NCBI GenBank assembly: GCA_024516035.1
Contig: CM044966.1
Span: 22,541,185-22,605,184 of the forward strand
DNA from: Bactericera cockerelli
Lineage: Eukaryota > Arthropoda > Insecta > Hemiptera > Triozidae
Direction of reading: 5' to 3'
DNA: 64,000 nucleotides
Positions 39,372 to 50,534 of the stretch are shown here, piece after piece. The translations under genes and the position numbers were made by a program. The notes beneath the pieces are model-generated. The model saw only the letters and a list, made by a program, of their open reading frames with translations, was not told where the DNA came from and did no database searches. The first letter of the stretch is position 1. Every line of letters begins with the position of its first letter.

Positions 39372-40258
39372 TACAGGGTGAGCATAAAGTCTCACCCCAC
39401 CCCCCGTATCTCGAGAATGGCTGAAAATACAAGTAAACGCAAAAACACGTATCCCTTCGATTTCAGGGGGATTAATTTTCAGCCAAAAAAATTTGCCTAC
39501 ACGGCCCCAGTCAGGCTGGGCATGGACCAACTTGAAAATCTTAAATAGAATGGTATGTCTTGTGGCATATCGTTTTAAAGGTCTCATAGAGAGAAAATCA
39601 TTACAACAAATATCAGTGATCTACGACTTACTGTTATCGAGATACAGGGTCGGACGTCCTGCGTAATATCCATATATTTTGACCTATAACTCGTTGACCG
39701 TAAATTCCAGAAAAATGAAATTTGTTGATAATAACTCCTTATGGCAAGAACTTTCGAACAAGTTAAAACTTGATTTGTTTTTTCGTTAAAAATTTTCGGA
39801 CTGTTCGTCCGGCTGGCTGACGAAACCGACCAGAAACTAACATCAACAGAGTATGTCGAATTATAACTTTTTCGACAGGGCTTGTCATAAGGAGTTATTA
39901 TTAACAAGAAAAATTTTCTCCATAATTTACGGTTAACGAGTTATAGGTCAAAATATATGGATATTACGCAGGACGTCCGACCCTGTATCTCGAGAACGGT
40001 AAGTTGTAGGTCACTGAAATTTGTTGGAATGAACTTCTCTCTATAAGAACTTTAAAACAATATGCCACAAGACATACCATTCTATTTAAGATTTTAAAGT
40101 TGGTCCATGCCCAGCCTGACTGGGGCCGTGTAGGCAAAAAATTTTTGGTTGAAAATTAATCCCCTTAAAATCGAAGGGATACGTGTTTTTGCGTTTTCTT
40201 GTACTTTCAGCCATTCTCGAGATACGGGGGGTGGGGTGAGACTTTATGCTCACCTGTA
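39372..40258. mobile_element. Foldback/MITE-type element, near-complete
   Basis: 887 bp from TACAGGGTGAGCATAAAG to TTATGCTCACCTGTA. Almost the entire element is an inverted repeat with arms of about 400 bases. CTTATGGCAAGAACTTTCGA, CCATATATTTTGACCTATAA and ATTCTATTTAAGATTTT words are mirrored. The right end lacks one C of CACCCTG. There is no transposase; the transcript would fold into a long hairpin. TA flanks suggest a Tc1/mariner-type target. Confidence 0.85.
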
Positions 40259-40274
40259 TATTATAGCCAACAAT

Positions 40275-40925
40275 CCGCTAAACCGTACTCCGCAACGGAG
40301 TATTTATCTTTATAGGTTTTATACCTAACTAGATCTTTCCCCGTACTTTGCAACAGAATATTTTTTATAGTTAACTAGCCATCAACCCGTACTTCGCAAC
40401 GGAGTAGGTATTATATACGCTTCATACCTAACTAGGTGATACCCTGTTCTTTGCAACGGCATATTTTTTATAGCATACTCGCGGTCAACCCGTACTTCGC
40501 AACGGATTTTTTTTCGGGTTTTATACCTTTTTTATACGCCCTTTAGTCAGGACACTAGTATCATTTACTTATTTATATATGTATAATTTTTTTATAATAC
40601 TCTATCTTTTATAATTTTTTCTTGATTTTATCTTAATAGTAGTGACCCTCTACTTTGCAACGGGAATTTTTTCATAGCAAACTAGCCGTCAACCCATACT
40701 TTGCAACGTAGTATTTTTTTATAAGATTTATACCTAACTAGATCTTATTCCGTACTTTGTAACAGCATATTTTTTAAAACCAAATAGCTGTCAAATTGTA
40801 ATTCGCAACTAAATATTGAATTTAATTTTATGTTTACTGTGCAACGGGCTTAATGTTTCTATAACTAACGAGTCGTCACCACGTACTTTAAATTAGGAAA
40901 TTTTAAATTCACCTAACGAACATTT
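40275..40925 (-). repeat. Array of Helitron-end-like units, left half
   Basis: Degenerate ~50-70-bp units. On the reverse strand each reads roughly CGTTGCGAAGTACGGGTTGA plus CGGCTAGTTAGGTATAAAAC. The wording GAAGTACGGG...CTAGT resembles Helitron 3' ends (hairpin plus CTAGT). About eight units can be traced by CCGTACTTTGCAACGG-like words. Confidence 0.65.
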
Positions 40926-40982
40926 ACCTTGTACTTTAAAGGGGGAATTTTTTTAAGAAGAAGAATAAGAAGAACAAGAAGG

Positions 40983-41115
40983 TTTTACAGCATTTTGGAT
41001 TTCGTAGCAATGAAACAGCAGCTACTGATGACGCTTGTGGTCTATGTTGTAGCTTGACCATCCCGTAATATGCCTTCCCTCTGATGGGCGAGAAGTAATT
41101 CAATAGATCCCATTT
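40983..41115 (-). repeat. SINE family D tail
   Basis: ATGAAACAGCAGCTACTGAT, GACGCTTGTGGTCTATGTTG and CCTCTGATGGGCGAGAAGTA, the family D tail in reverse, placed between the two halves of the array. Confidence 0.75.
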
Positions 41116-41230
41116 AAGATAAGATAAGAATTATTTGTGTTCTTATGTCACAATTTTTAGTGGGTAGCATCACGTCTTCAAATATTTACTGAGACAAGTG
41201 AATACGCGTAGGTATATTGTGCTTTAATAA

Positions 41231-41420
41231 TAATATCGCCTTATTTATATTGGCCGACTAGGACTAATTAGTCCTAATAATGGGACTCATTAATGAGTCC
41301 CATTGTTAGTAAGCGTAAGCAGAAGACGTATTATATGGTGAAAATCCCAAATGGGAGGATATAACTTGTCATATCTCGGCATCGGTTGGGTTTTGAACCC
41401 GCGACCTATGAAGTAGTCGG
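41231..41420 (-). repeat. SINE family E, reverse copy
   Basis: ATATCGCCTTATTTATATTG, CTAATTAGTCCTAATAATGG, ATCCCAAATGGGAGGATATA and GGTTTTGAACCCGCGACC. Its head is partly lost. Confidence 0.75.
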
Positions 41421-41559
41421 TCCCCTTGACCGCTTTGTTCTGTTCAAGTATTTACAGGGAAATGTGAATAAATGTAGCTCGTTGTTTTGTGCAGAAAATC
41501 AGACGGACTAGAGATATTTTTTGTACAATCTAGACTGCAGGAAAATCGATATTTTACGG

Positions 41560-42800
41560 GTTAATGACTAGTTAGGCATAAGATAAATCCCGTATCAAAG
41601 TATGGGTTAACGACTAGTTAGCTCTAAAAAAAATCTTGTAGCCAAGTATGGGTAGACGGCCAGTAAGAGATGCAAAGTATTAGTAAAAAAATCCCGTAAG
41701 AAAGTACGGCTTAGCGACTAGTTACGTATTAGAGAAATCTCGTAGCAGAGTACGTGTTGACAACTAGCTTGGTTTGAAACGTGAATTGACAAATCAGCTA
41801 CGAAGTTAGGGTAGACGAATAGTTCGGTAATAACGAAATCACGTTGCAGTGTACGGGTAAACTACTCTTTGGGTGTAAAACGTCAAATAAATTCCCTTAC
41901 GAAGCGCTTAAAATTAAGGTTTACTTTATTTGAAAATGAATTCCACTGCAAAGTACAGGTTACAGACTAGTTAACTATAAGAGAAATACTGTAGCAGAGT
42001 ACGGGTAGACTGCTAGTAAGGTATACGAAGTATAATAAAAAAAATCCCGTAGCAAAGTGCGGGTAGAATACTAGTTGGCTATAAGAGAAATGTTGTAGTA
42101 GAGAGTACGGGTTGACGACTAGTTAGGCATAAGATGAATCTTGTAGCAGATTACGGGTAGACGGCTAGTAAGGTATACAAAGTATTAAAAAAACGGAAAT
42201 AATAAACCTGCTACGAAGTACGGGTAGACGACTAGTAAGGTATACAAAGTATTTTAAAAAAAAACAGAAATAATAAACCTCCTACGAAGTACGGGTAGAC
42301 GGCTAGTAAGGTATACAAAGTATTTAAAAAAAAAAACGGAAATAAGAAACCTCCTACGAAGTACGGGTAGACTGCTAGTAAGGTACACAAGTATTTAAAA
42401 AAAAAACGGAAATAATAAACCTGCTACGAAGCACGGGTAGACGACTACTTCGGTAATAAAGAAACCACGTTGCAGTGTACGAGTAAATAACTCGTTGGGT
42501 GTAAAACATAAAATAAATTCCTTTACGAAGAACGTAAAACTCTAGTTAATTTAAAAATGAATGACATTGCGAAGCACGGGTTGACACCCAGTTAGGTATA
42601 AGAGAAATTTCGTTGCAGAATATGGGTAAATGGTTAGTTAGTTAAAAAACGTAAATAATAATATGTTGAAGGAGAACGGATTAGTATATTAAAAAAAAAT
42701 CCCTTTACGAAGTACGGGTAGACGACTAGTTAGATGTAACAAAAATTCCGCTGCTAAGTACGGTTAAACCCCTAGTTAAGTATAAAATAATTCTCGTTTC
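41560..42800 (+). repeat. Array of Helitron-end-like units, right half
   Basis: About 20 degenerate units in the opposite orientation to 40275-40925, each with AAGTACGGGTAGACGACTAG-like wording and an A-rich spacer. Four near-identical ~70-bp units lie at 42140-42440 (AAGTACGGGTAGACGGCTAG, TAAGGTATACAAAGTATTT, ACGGAAATAATAAACCT). Confidence 0.7.
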
Positions 42801-42989
42801 AGAGTGCGCAGTAATGACTACCAAGGTAAAAATAATTGTAAAGAATAGTAAAATATAGCAATATAGCTATGGAAACGGCTGTTAGGCTGGAAATCTTCAA
42901 AAACAACGACCTCTCAATTAAAGGAATTATTGCGTTAAAAAAGACGGAAAATAATATTCTATGATATAATCTATATATATAAAATCCAT

Positions 42990-43870
42990 TTACATTCATT
43001 CATAATCAACGCAGAGCCTAAACGGCTGGGCCGATTGACTTGAAATTTTGCAGGAAGCTTCCCCTTATGATGTAGGGGCGTACTAAGAACGGATTTTTTG
43101 AAGGAAACAGGGGTTCTCAACTTCTGGCCAAAAATTAACATTTATTCATAATCAACGCAGAGCCTAAACGGCTGGACCGATTGACTTGAAAATTTGCAGG
43201 AAGCTTCCCCTAATGATGTAGGGGCGTACTAAGAACGGTTTTTTTTTAAGGAAACAGGGGTTCTCAACTTATGGCCAAAAATTAACATTTATTCATAATC
43301 AACGCAGAGCCTAAACGGCTGGGCCGATTGACTTGAAATTTTGCAGAAAGCTTTCCTTAATGATGTAGGGGCGTACTAAGAACGGATTTTTTGAAGGATA
43401 CAGGGGTTCTCAACTTATGGCCAAAAATTAACATTTATTGATAATCAACGCAGAGCCTTAACGGCTCGGCCGATTGACTTGAAAATTTGCAGGAAGCTTC
43501 TCCTTATGATGTAGGGGCGTACTAAGAACGGATTTTTTTTAAGGAAACAGGGGTTCTCAACTTATGGCCGAAATTAGTCATTTTTAGAGTGTTGTGAGAT
43601 TCTCAAAAAGGGTTGAGCTGAATGACTTGAAATTTGGCAGACAACTTCTTTCAGTGATGAAAAAGCTTACTATGAATGGATTTTTCTAAGATAACAGGGG
43701 TCCTCAACTTATGGACAAAGGTAGACATTTTTAGCGTCTTGCAAGATTCTCAAAACGGTTGAGCCGAATGACTTGAAATTTGACAGACAGCTTTTTTTGT
43801 GATGTAGGGGAATAATAAGAAACAAATTTTAAAAGAAAATAGGGTTTCTCAACTTCTGGTCAAAATTAGA
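42990..43870 (+). repeat. 147-bp tandem units in the Helitron
   Basis: Four good units (from 42994, 43144, 43288, 43436) and two diverged ones. Blocks are TTCATAATCAACGCAGAGCC, GGCCGATTGACTTGAAATTT, GCAGGAAGCTTCCCC, GATGTAGGGGCGTACTAAGA and CAGGGGTTCTCAACTTATGG. Similar phrasing is typical of non-autonomous insect elements, not of protein. Confidence 0.93.
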
Positions 43871-45007
43871 TTTCATCAGAGGTTTCCCATAAATGTGTCC
43901 GTCGAAATTATTTTTATGATGTAGGGGTGTACTAACAAAATAATCTGTTCTTATAAATGCGAGCTCATGTCACTCATTAATCTAGGTATTACAGTTTCTC
44001 CGTACTGGTAAGCTAAAATTGTATAGGTAACTAAGTTCCTTCTGATCTATGTATCCAATATAGCGGTATAATCTTTTTCTCATATCATCTACATAATTAT
44101 ATTCGTAAGAAATATAAAAATGAAGTGCCTCAGTATAAACAGTATAAACAGAAACATAAAAGCCTACCTATTTACTTTATTATTACGTCAGTGTACTTAG
44201 CATCAAATGATGTTTAGGTACAATTTGAGAACTGCTGCTTCCAAATTTGTTGAAAAGCATCGAGACAAAGTAGGTATCTATGCACTAGACTAGAGGATAG
44301 GGGAAAGTTCAAAAACACTTTCTGATATAGGCTCTGTAATACACTGCGTAGCTTTTTCATCTTGATTCTCTAGCCAGTTAACACCTTGATACGAGATAAA
44401 AGTCATCTGGACTAAAATTGAATTTTCTTTCTGGAGCTTGCTTTTGTTTTTACTCTTGGCCATGCCTTAACCCTTTCACTGAATTTGTCCTTGCTCAGGG
44501 ACATCAATTGATTTTGAAAATACCAGTGCTGCATTCTATGATTTTGTTTCTGTACTTTTTGGAATTGTTTTTTTGTTCTCTTCTCTCTTGATTTTCTCAG
44601 TAAAAACTGTGTAGTCTAGGGTTTGAACTGCTGTTTGTAAACAAAAGATTTTTCAGTTTTGAAGATTTGAAAATTTAGAAAAGTTGACAGTTTTGAAAGT
44701 TTCATTTGAGGTCGGAAATAATGCAAAGGCTGGCTTTAGAAGTTCATTTGGGTAAGTAAAAGAATTATATTTCACGTAATTACATTGATTTTTTGGAGAA
44801 AAAAAATTACAAGTCCGTAAATTGACTGTAAAGTTGGGTGTCCCTCAGCAGGGACTAATACACTCGGAGGATTTTTCTGGTACAGTCATGAGTTTATTTT
44901 TTTTCTACTAAATAGCTGTACTTAGGGCAGTAAATTAAAGGAAACAGTAAATTGAGTACATATTTGTATTTGGTTCGCCATTTGTTCCATGAATCCTTTC
45001 TTTCCAT

Positions 45008-45172
45008 ACCTCATAACACACACACATCATACACAACACACACATCCACACACACCCACCCCCCCCACACACCCACCATACACCCCCCCCCCACACACAC
45101 AACCCCCACACACACACACCCCACACACACACACCCCTCCCCCACACGCACAGCCCCCCCCACACACACACA
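45008..45172. repeat. CA/CCC-rich low-complexity tract
   Basis: ACACAC and CCCC runs inside the Helitron. The frames over it (Thr/His/Pro, Val/Cys/Gly) are artefacts. Confidence 0.95.
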
Positions 45173-46425
45173 TATTTTCTATTTATTTATTTATTTTTAA
45201 TAAAAAAAAATAAGTAAAACAAAAAAAAGCCAAGTTTTTTCTATCTTCAAATTATTTCGATGTCTATTTGTTTTATACCAAGTGTTGAGTATAATTATAA
45301 GTTTTTCCTGAGAACTTATAATTTTAATTTTTTTTCTCTGCACTGCATTTGTCCTTTCTCAGGGACATCTCTTATCTTGGGGTTCGAACCTCTTTTAAGA
45401 TTTTTTTTTTTTGTTGGAAATATCATCTATGGACTCCAACAAACTCAAAAAAGCATCGTTCATAATTTTTTCCCAACTAATTCATAGATGTACAGTGAAA
45501 GGGTTAACTAAAATGTGGCCATGCCTTGGCCACGCGAAGCGGGCGTAGCCCGCTAGTATGTTAATAAAATGACATACTTTTACTTATTTAATAATTATAA
45601 TAAGTAATTATGGCGAGTAATTACCATTAGGGTTGTTTAAAACCAATTGGAGTGAAATTATTCTTCCCGAATTTCGACCATTTTACTGCCCTAAATCTCC
45701 GTTTCGAAGTCATTTTTTTAAAAATCACGCGCCCTTTCTACTCCCCGTTTGACTTTCCCAAAAAATATTATTCGAACAGAAATTGAAAAGGATAGAGAAA
45801 TCGAGATTTGTTAGCATTGGAAGTATAGGCAATTTGACGTAATGTCATGCGCAGAACAGCTATTTCAACTCCCTCTTTCACTTTCCGATTGCACTCTGTG
45901 ATATCGATATTTAAACGATATTTGACGGTTCAAACGGAGAAAAGGAGATTCGGAGAATCTGGGCAGTATATTCGAATAGGCTACAGCTCCGTTACGCCAC
46001 AGAGCTACTATACAGGTACAAAGCTCGGCTTGGATATGACCTCTACAGTTGTTGTCAAGGTGAAATTTTTAGGGATAGTATTCACTAAGATTAACAAATC
46101 CTGTTTCATAATCCATCAACATAGTTGGGCATACATATTATGTACTGTTTAGTTGAATATCCGGATCCGGAATGATATATCTCTATCAGATATTTAGATC
46201 TAATAAAGAAAAACCTGTTTTCTTTTATTATTTATGATCCATCAATCATCTGTAACATCCTTGTCATAATTTTATTTATGATCTCATCAATATGATATTT
46301 TAAATGTAGTAAATTAATAATAAGGAAACATCCTTGTGATATTCGCATTTCAGTAACACGAGAGTGATGAGAGCCATGAGAGGAGAGTAATAAGTTACAT
46401 GCTTTGCAATATGAATCTAATTTAA

Positions 46426-46450
46426 ATTATTATTATTATTATTATTATTA
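46426..46450. repeat. ATT microsatellite
   Basis: Eight copies of ATT. Confidence 0.9.
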
Positions 46451-46599
46451 GATAAAATAGGTAAAAATGTAAATACAATAAACTACAATTCCAAAAAATA
46501 TACGTCTGTAGAGAGTAGAATGCTTTCTGAATGTCTATGGTAGTCAGGGGAGATGTCTCATTACTGTTGTGTTGACTAGAATGGTCAACTCTGAGAGGC

Positions 46600-46720
46600 A
46601 GTGATCTCGTCTTTATTCAACTTCAGATCTCATCCGATCACTGAAATCAAGCAACGTCTAGTGTGGTGAGGACATGCAATGGTGACCCTTTGGGATTCGA
46701 ATTCATCTACTTATAATTAT
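46600..46720 (+). repeat. 5S-like SINE head, strongly diverged
   Basis: TCTCATCCGATCACTGAAAT, CAAGCAACGTCTAGTGTGGT, GAGGACATGCAATGGTGACC follow the order of the 5S internal region (CGTCCGATCACCGAAGTTAAGC ...). Here TCATCCGATCACTGAA is closer to real 5S than in the younger copies. Confidence 0.55.
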
Positions 46721-46922
46721 CGTGGCAATCCTAATTCTGCTGGCTATTCCTGGCCCCAGTTAGAGTGGATGCGATTAATTTGAGTGGCTTGCGAAGAAAA
46801 ACATTTTGAACCGTTATTGCGGTGGGTTACCCTTTGTGAAGTGACTGTGGAAAAGCCTAATCGGTTAATTAATATTCGTGAGACCATTAACTTGCACCTT
46901 TGCACCACCATATAAGAATTTA

Positions 46923-47118
46923 GGGCGAAATTAGTAGACAAAATCAAGATCTTAAGTCATGACTTAGCCTTAGTTTTCCCCATGCAAGACAATACCCAAA
47001 ATCTAATAGACGTTTTTGTAATACCTCTGTGCGCTAAGTCACAGATTGCGTACTATGTAAGATAGGGAAAACCGAAGCTTAGCAATGACTTGTGATATAG
47101 ATTTTGTCTACTAATTTC
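46923..47118. mobile_element. PIF/Harbinger-type MITE, longer relative
   Basis: Inverted ends GGGCGAAATTAGTAGACAAA ... TTTGTCTACTAATTTC, with inner blocks (TAATACCTCTGTGCGCTAAG, GTAAGATAGGGAAAAC) shared with 32023-32151. TA-rich flanks fit a TWA target. Confidence 0.65.
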
Positions 47119-47124
47119 ATTACA

Positions 47125-47245
47125 TTGATCGATAAGGCGGCGGACTTGTAACTTGTAGGTCAGTGGTTCAAGTCCCGGTTTCAGCGTAGATTTAGTTAAG
47201 CGAGTTTGATATCACGAAAGTGATTAGCACAAATATGATGACTTT
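47125..47245 (+). repeat. SINE family C
   Basis: TTGATCGATAAGGCGGCGGA, CTTGTAACTTGTAGGTCAG, GGTTCAAGTCCCGGTTTCAG, AGATTTAGTTAAGCGAG and an ATATGATGACTTT end. Confidence 0.8.
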
Positions 47246-47825
47246 AACATCATGCAGTGATCAGGCTCTGTCGTAACTCATTGTTAGACAGTTGTACTAC
47301 TTGCGCTTATGGTACTACTTGTACTTATGGTACTATTTTTCATACTTCTTGTACTTATGATAATCGGATAGTCGAATATTCACATCCGATCAAATTTACA
47401 TAATTAAAAAGAAAGTTGCCCAAATAGGAGGCTATCCCCCAAGTGTGTGTGGCCGCTCCGCGCCCATCTGTGTCTCTCAATATTGCTGGCGGTTCTCAAA
47501 CTTTCCAATCAAGATATTCATGATTGAATGTTGCAAATTTACAAACAACCATCAAAATCGCAACTAACAGCTGAAGTAAGAACTCAAATATCAGATAGAA
47601 TCCTAAGAGGTTAGGAACTGAAAAATAAGGTTGCTCAGATGCTCAGTAGGTTATGACACGTCTAGAAATATGAAAAAAATTGATCGGAGCAAAAAAATAT
47701 TTTTTTAATCCCTACGCTACCTGTATTACCAGACTAGCTTGACTACCAGTGCATTGTTCGTTCTCTCATATCCAGGTTCGACTGTGCAAAGTTTTGTCGG
47801 CTCTGTTGATAGAACACAGGACCTT

Positions 47826-48042
47826 TCTTAATTTGGGTTTAACGTCGCTTTCAACTGCATGGTCATATCACGACGGCGGTGTTACCCTCCATTGGCAGGA
47901 AACTCACAAACCTGCTACCAACATTAACCTCACCCAGGGCCGAAATGTCAGCATCACGAAGTTTTCACCTTGCTTGATGTTCTTTAACTTCGGTGATCCT
48001 ACGAGAACCGGTGCATTCAACGCGCCATCGAAGCTCGCAGAG
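47826..48042 (-). repeat. 5S-rRNA-derived SINE, diverged copy
   Basis: Reverse of the family: TTAACGTCGCTTTCAACTGC, GGTCATATCACGACG, CAACATTAACCTCACCCAG; then the 5S head in reverse (TTCTTTAACTTCGGTGATCC, GAGAACCGGTGCATTCAACG, CGCCATCGAAGCT). The head keeps CTTCGGTGATCCTACGAGAA, close to the 5S wording. Confidence 0.75.
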
Positions 48043-48078
48043 TATTAGGATCTGACGCATGGCAAGTGACTGATGGCC

Positions 48079-48218
48079 TGGTCGAGACTCGACTGCTGGG
48101 TCCCAGCTCATGTATTGATTCAGCGTCTGGTGATCAATTTGGAGCTCTGTGATTGGTGGAAATCGATCATGTGACGCTAAAACTACATGAGCTGGGACCC
48201 AGCAGTCGAGTCTCGACC
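48079..48218. repeat. 35-bp inverted repeat
   Basis: GGTCGAGACTCGACTGCTGG plus GTCCCAGCTCATGTA at 48079-48113 is mirrored by TACATGAGCTGGGACCCAGC plus AGTCGAGTCTCGACC at about 48183-48218. The ~70-base loop is unrelated to it. Confidence 0.9.
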
Positions 48219-48297
48219 CAGCCATAAGCAGTTTGAGGGGGGTTCAGCAATCTCGCCTAACGTATATTCCATCTTTGCTGGGGTTTCTTGGAAATTT

Positions 48298-48318
48298 CGG
48301 GGGGGGGGGGGGGGGGGT
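48298..48318. repeat. Poly-G tract in a GC-rich repeat end
   Basis: Run of about 19 G, then CCCCCCACCCTGGCTACGCC. The TGGCTACGCC wording with a G or C run also stands at 53725-53770, so both are ends of one dispersed repeat. Confidence 0.75.
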
Positions 48319-48612
48319 TGTCCCCAAACACCCCCCACCCTGGCTACGCCACTGGCCATAAGCGAGTATCACACTTTAATGACCGCTAGAATTCCACTGA
48401 TTTTGCCGATTGAATTTATGGTCCTGAGAAACTGAAAGTTGGAGATCTTTATAGAGATCTGCTCAGATTCATGAGCACATGCCTCCAGGCTGACTCTCGT
48501 GTGTGATGTAACCCAGAGATTCACTCGGGCAATGTTGCGCTGGAATGTACTGACCTTCCCTTTCAGCATTTTGTATTGATTTTTGTATTATTATTTTAGC
48601 TTTTTTTTTATA

Positions 48613-48863
48613 TCGTCAGCTGGAAGGTAAAACTGACCATCTGCATTTGGTCTAATGCCATTTGGTCATTGAAATCTCTATTCAATGTCCACCAGTCATT
48701 CAGGTAAAAATTGTTTTTCGCTTTTTCCCGCGCATATGATTGTATACTACCGAAATTTGGAGTTTTAGCCAATAGTTAGGTTTATTTCCGATCAGAGTAA
48801 CGAAAAATCGGAAAAATGACCAACTGTCACTTGGTCAGTTTTACCTTCTAGCCGACGAAATGG
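48613..48863. mobile_element. MITE with 28-bp inverted ends
   Basis: Left end TCGTCAGCTGGAAGGTAAAA plus CTGACCA pairs with right end TTGGTCAGTTTTACCTTCTA plus GCCGACGA. It is about 250 bp, has no frame, and the target duplication is not clear. Confidence 0.7.
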
Positions 48864-48879
48864 TACTTTGTACACATGC

Positions 48880-50530
48880 TGCCGTATCAAACTACACATT
48901 TCTTGTAAGAATAAAGAATAATAGATAATAGTGTTACACTTAGAACTCACTCTAATTTATTTAAGTGTAAGATTTTTTTTACATTTTATAATTTGCAACT
49001 ACATATACTTGTATCTCGTAATCGGTCTTTTTTATCCACTCGGTCTTTATTTATGCATTTGCATTTAGACAGATTTGTCTAAACTTTGTCGATTTTTTTC
49101 TAATATCGAATAACCAAAAAAGCACTGCCAATTATGAACACTTCCTCGTGATTGGTTCACATTGTATACACGTGGAAATTTTGAGATTTTATAGTAAATC
49201 TCCAAAAGCGCTTAACCGATTTTCTTCAAATTTAATTGAAATAGTAGAATACTATTTTTCCTACATTCAAGATTCTACAAAAAAAATCTGTATCGGCAAG
49301 TCGAAAACCTAATTTTTTCACTTTATTTTGGAATTTTTAAAATATCAGAGCTAAATCATGAAAAAGTTGCTCAGTAGGTAACATTGATATCCGATAAACA
49401 TTAATTTTTTACAAAAACAAACACAATAGGTAATCTTCCAATTTCTAATACATATTAGTAATTTCTCGGAAGTAAATTAAAAAGTTTTCTTCTGCTTATG
49501 TATTACCTTCGAGTATAACTAATATTGTTTTATTTATTTTTGTTCACAGGTAATTCAGTGTTGCATTATGTCTTTATGATCCGATGGTAAGTTTTTATTT
49601 TGATTAGTCCGATTCCTTCTCCGAATCCATTAAATCAGTATTAACAGAAAAGTGAGATGTTGAACTAGATGTACATGAATATCAGAACATACCTGAAGAG
49701 CTGTTTCGAGCTTATTTGAACCACCGACCTCCAGGTGACGAGTCAACCTTTGAGTTACTGAGGTCGGTTCACGGAATTACAATGGTCAATTAGTCAGTTA
49801 ATCAGTTAGTGATTGGATTTCGCGAAATATGACTACAAACATGATATTCATATTTGACAAAAAAAAAATTTTTCACTGCGAAATTTATTTTCTTAGAAAA
49901 ATAAAATACTTTGTTGATAATTATATACTTATCATCAGACCGTTATAATTATGACACATTTATGACATACTTTAAACATGGCATGTTTTTTTCTCTGAAG
50001 AAAGAGAATTTCTTTCTCTAGTAGTCTCTTAATAGAAATGCCCATTGAAAAAAAGTCCACAATATACCTACAATATTAACAATTTATCATTTTTTTTTTT
50101 TTTTTAAAGAACTTTTTTAAACAATTTTTACAAAAACATGAACTTCGTATAAAAAAATGACTGAAACCTGTAAACTGAAATGTACGATACAAAAAATACT
50201 TTTAATGTCAACTACTTTTCAGAAATGTATTACAAATAGAGTCAAGGGTGGTTCCATTTAAGATTCCAAAGTTGACCCCCAGGGGGCGGCCCTGGTGATG
50301 ATAAAAAAATCAGAACCTCGTAGAAGAGGTTTCCCCCTCAATATAATGGTACACCTGTTTTAGTTTTTCTCAAAATTTAAATCTGTTCTCTAGATATTTC
50401 AAGTGGCTCCTTTTTTTGGCAAACCCTGTATACTTATGTATAGGCTAGGCAACTGGGCATTATCAATTATTCATCAGTCATCACGTCTTCACGCAGGATA
50501 AGGTTCTTGGTATAGCTCATAATTATTATA
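48880..50530. other. Unassigned AT-rich stretch
   Basis: Mostly repeat debris: a CTCCAAAAGCGCTTAACCGA block near 49200, a CTTCCAATTTCTAATA piece of the 6230 family near 49425, a relative of the 21674 insert at 49635-49715 and a family C head in reverse at 49722-49768. No supported gene. Confidence 0.5.
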
Positions 50531-50534
50531 GCTG

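Larger units (their letters stand above)
42970..45556 (+). mobile_element. Non-autonomous Helitron (2.6 kb)
   Basis: Starts TCTATATATATAAAATCC after an A. It ends with a perfect hairpin GCGGGC-GTA-GCCCGC (45539-45553) running into TAG, with T outside. The borders fit A|TC...CTAG|T. There is no Rep/helicase frame. The 5' part holds 147-bp tandem units and the 3' half a CA-rich tract. The 3' hairpin differs from that at 7848-7862 by one base pair, so both elements likely use the same machinery. Confidence 0.82.

Noticed and set aside
41560..42800. A coding gene in the 40-43 kb region
   Set aside because: The whole stretch is made of short degenerate repeat units; no frame over 70 codons has protein-like composition.
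45847..46152. 101-codon plus-strand frame
   Set aside because: It covers a dispersed repeat end shared with 39005-39115, has no motif and no splice or poly-A context.
47749..48435. Several 80-100-codon frames
   Set aside because: They are readings of the 5S SINE, the 35-bp inverted repeat and the poly-G repeat end.
48369..48569. 66-codon minus-strand frame (MLKGKVSTFQRNIARVNLWV...)
   Set aside because: Its composition is somewhat protein-like and it could be a decayed element fragment, but no motif, splice site or second copy supports it.
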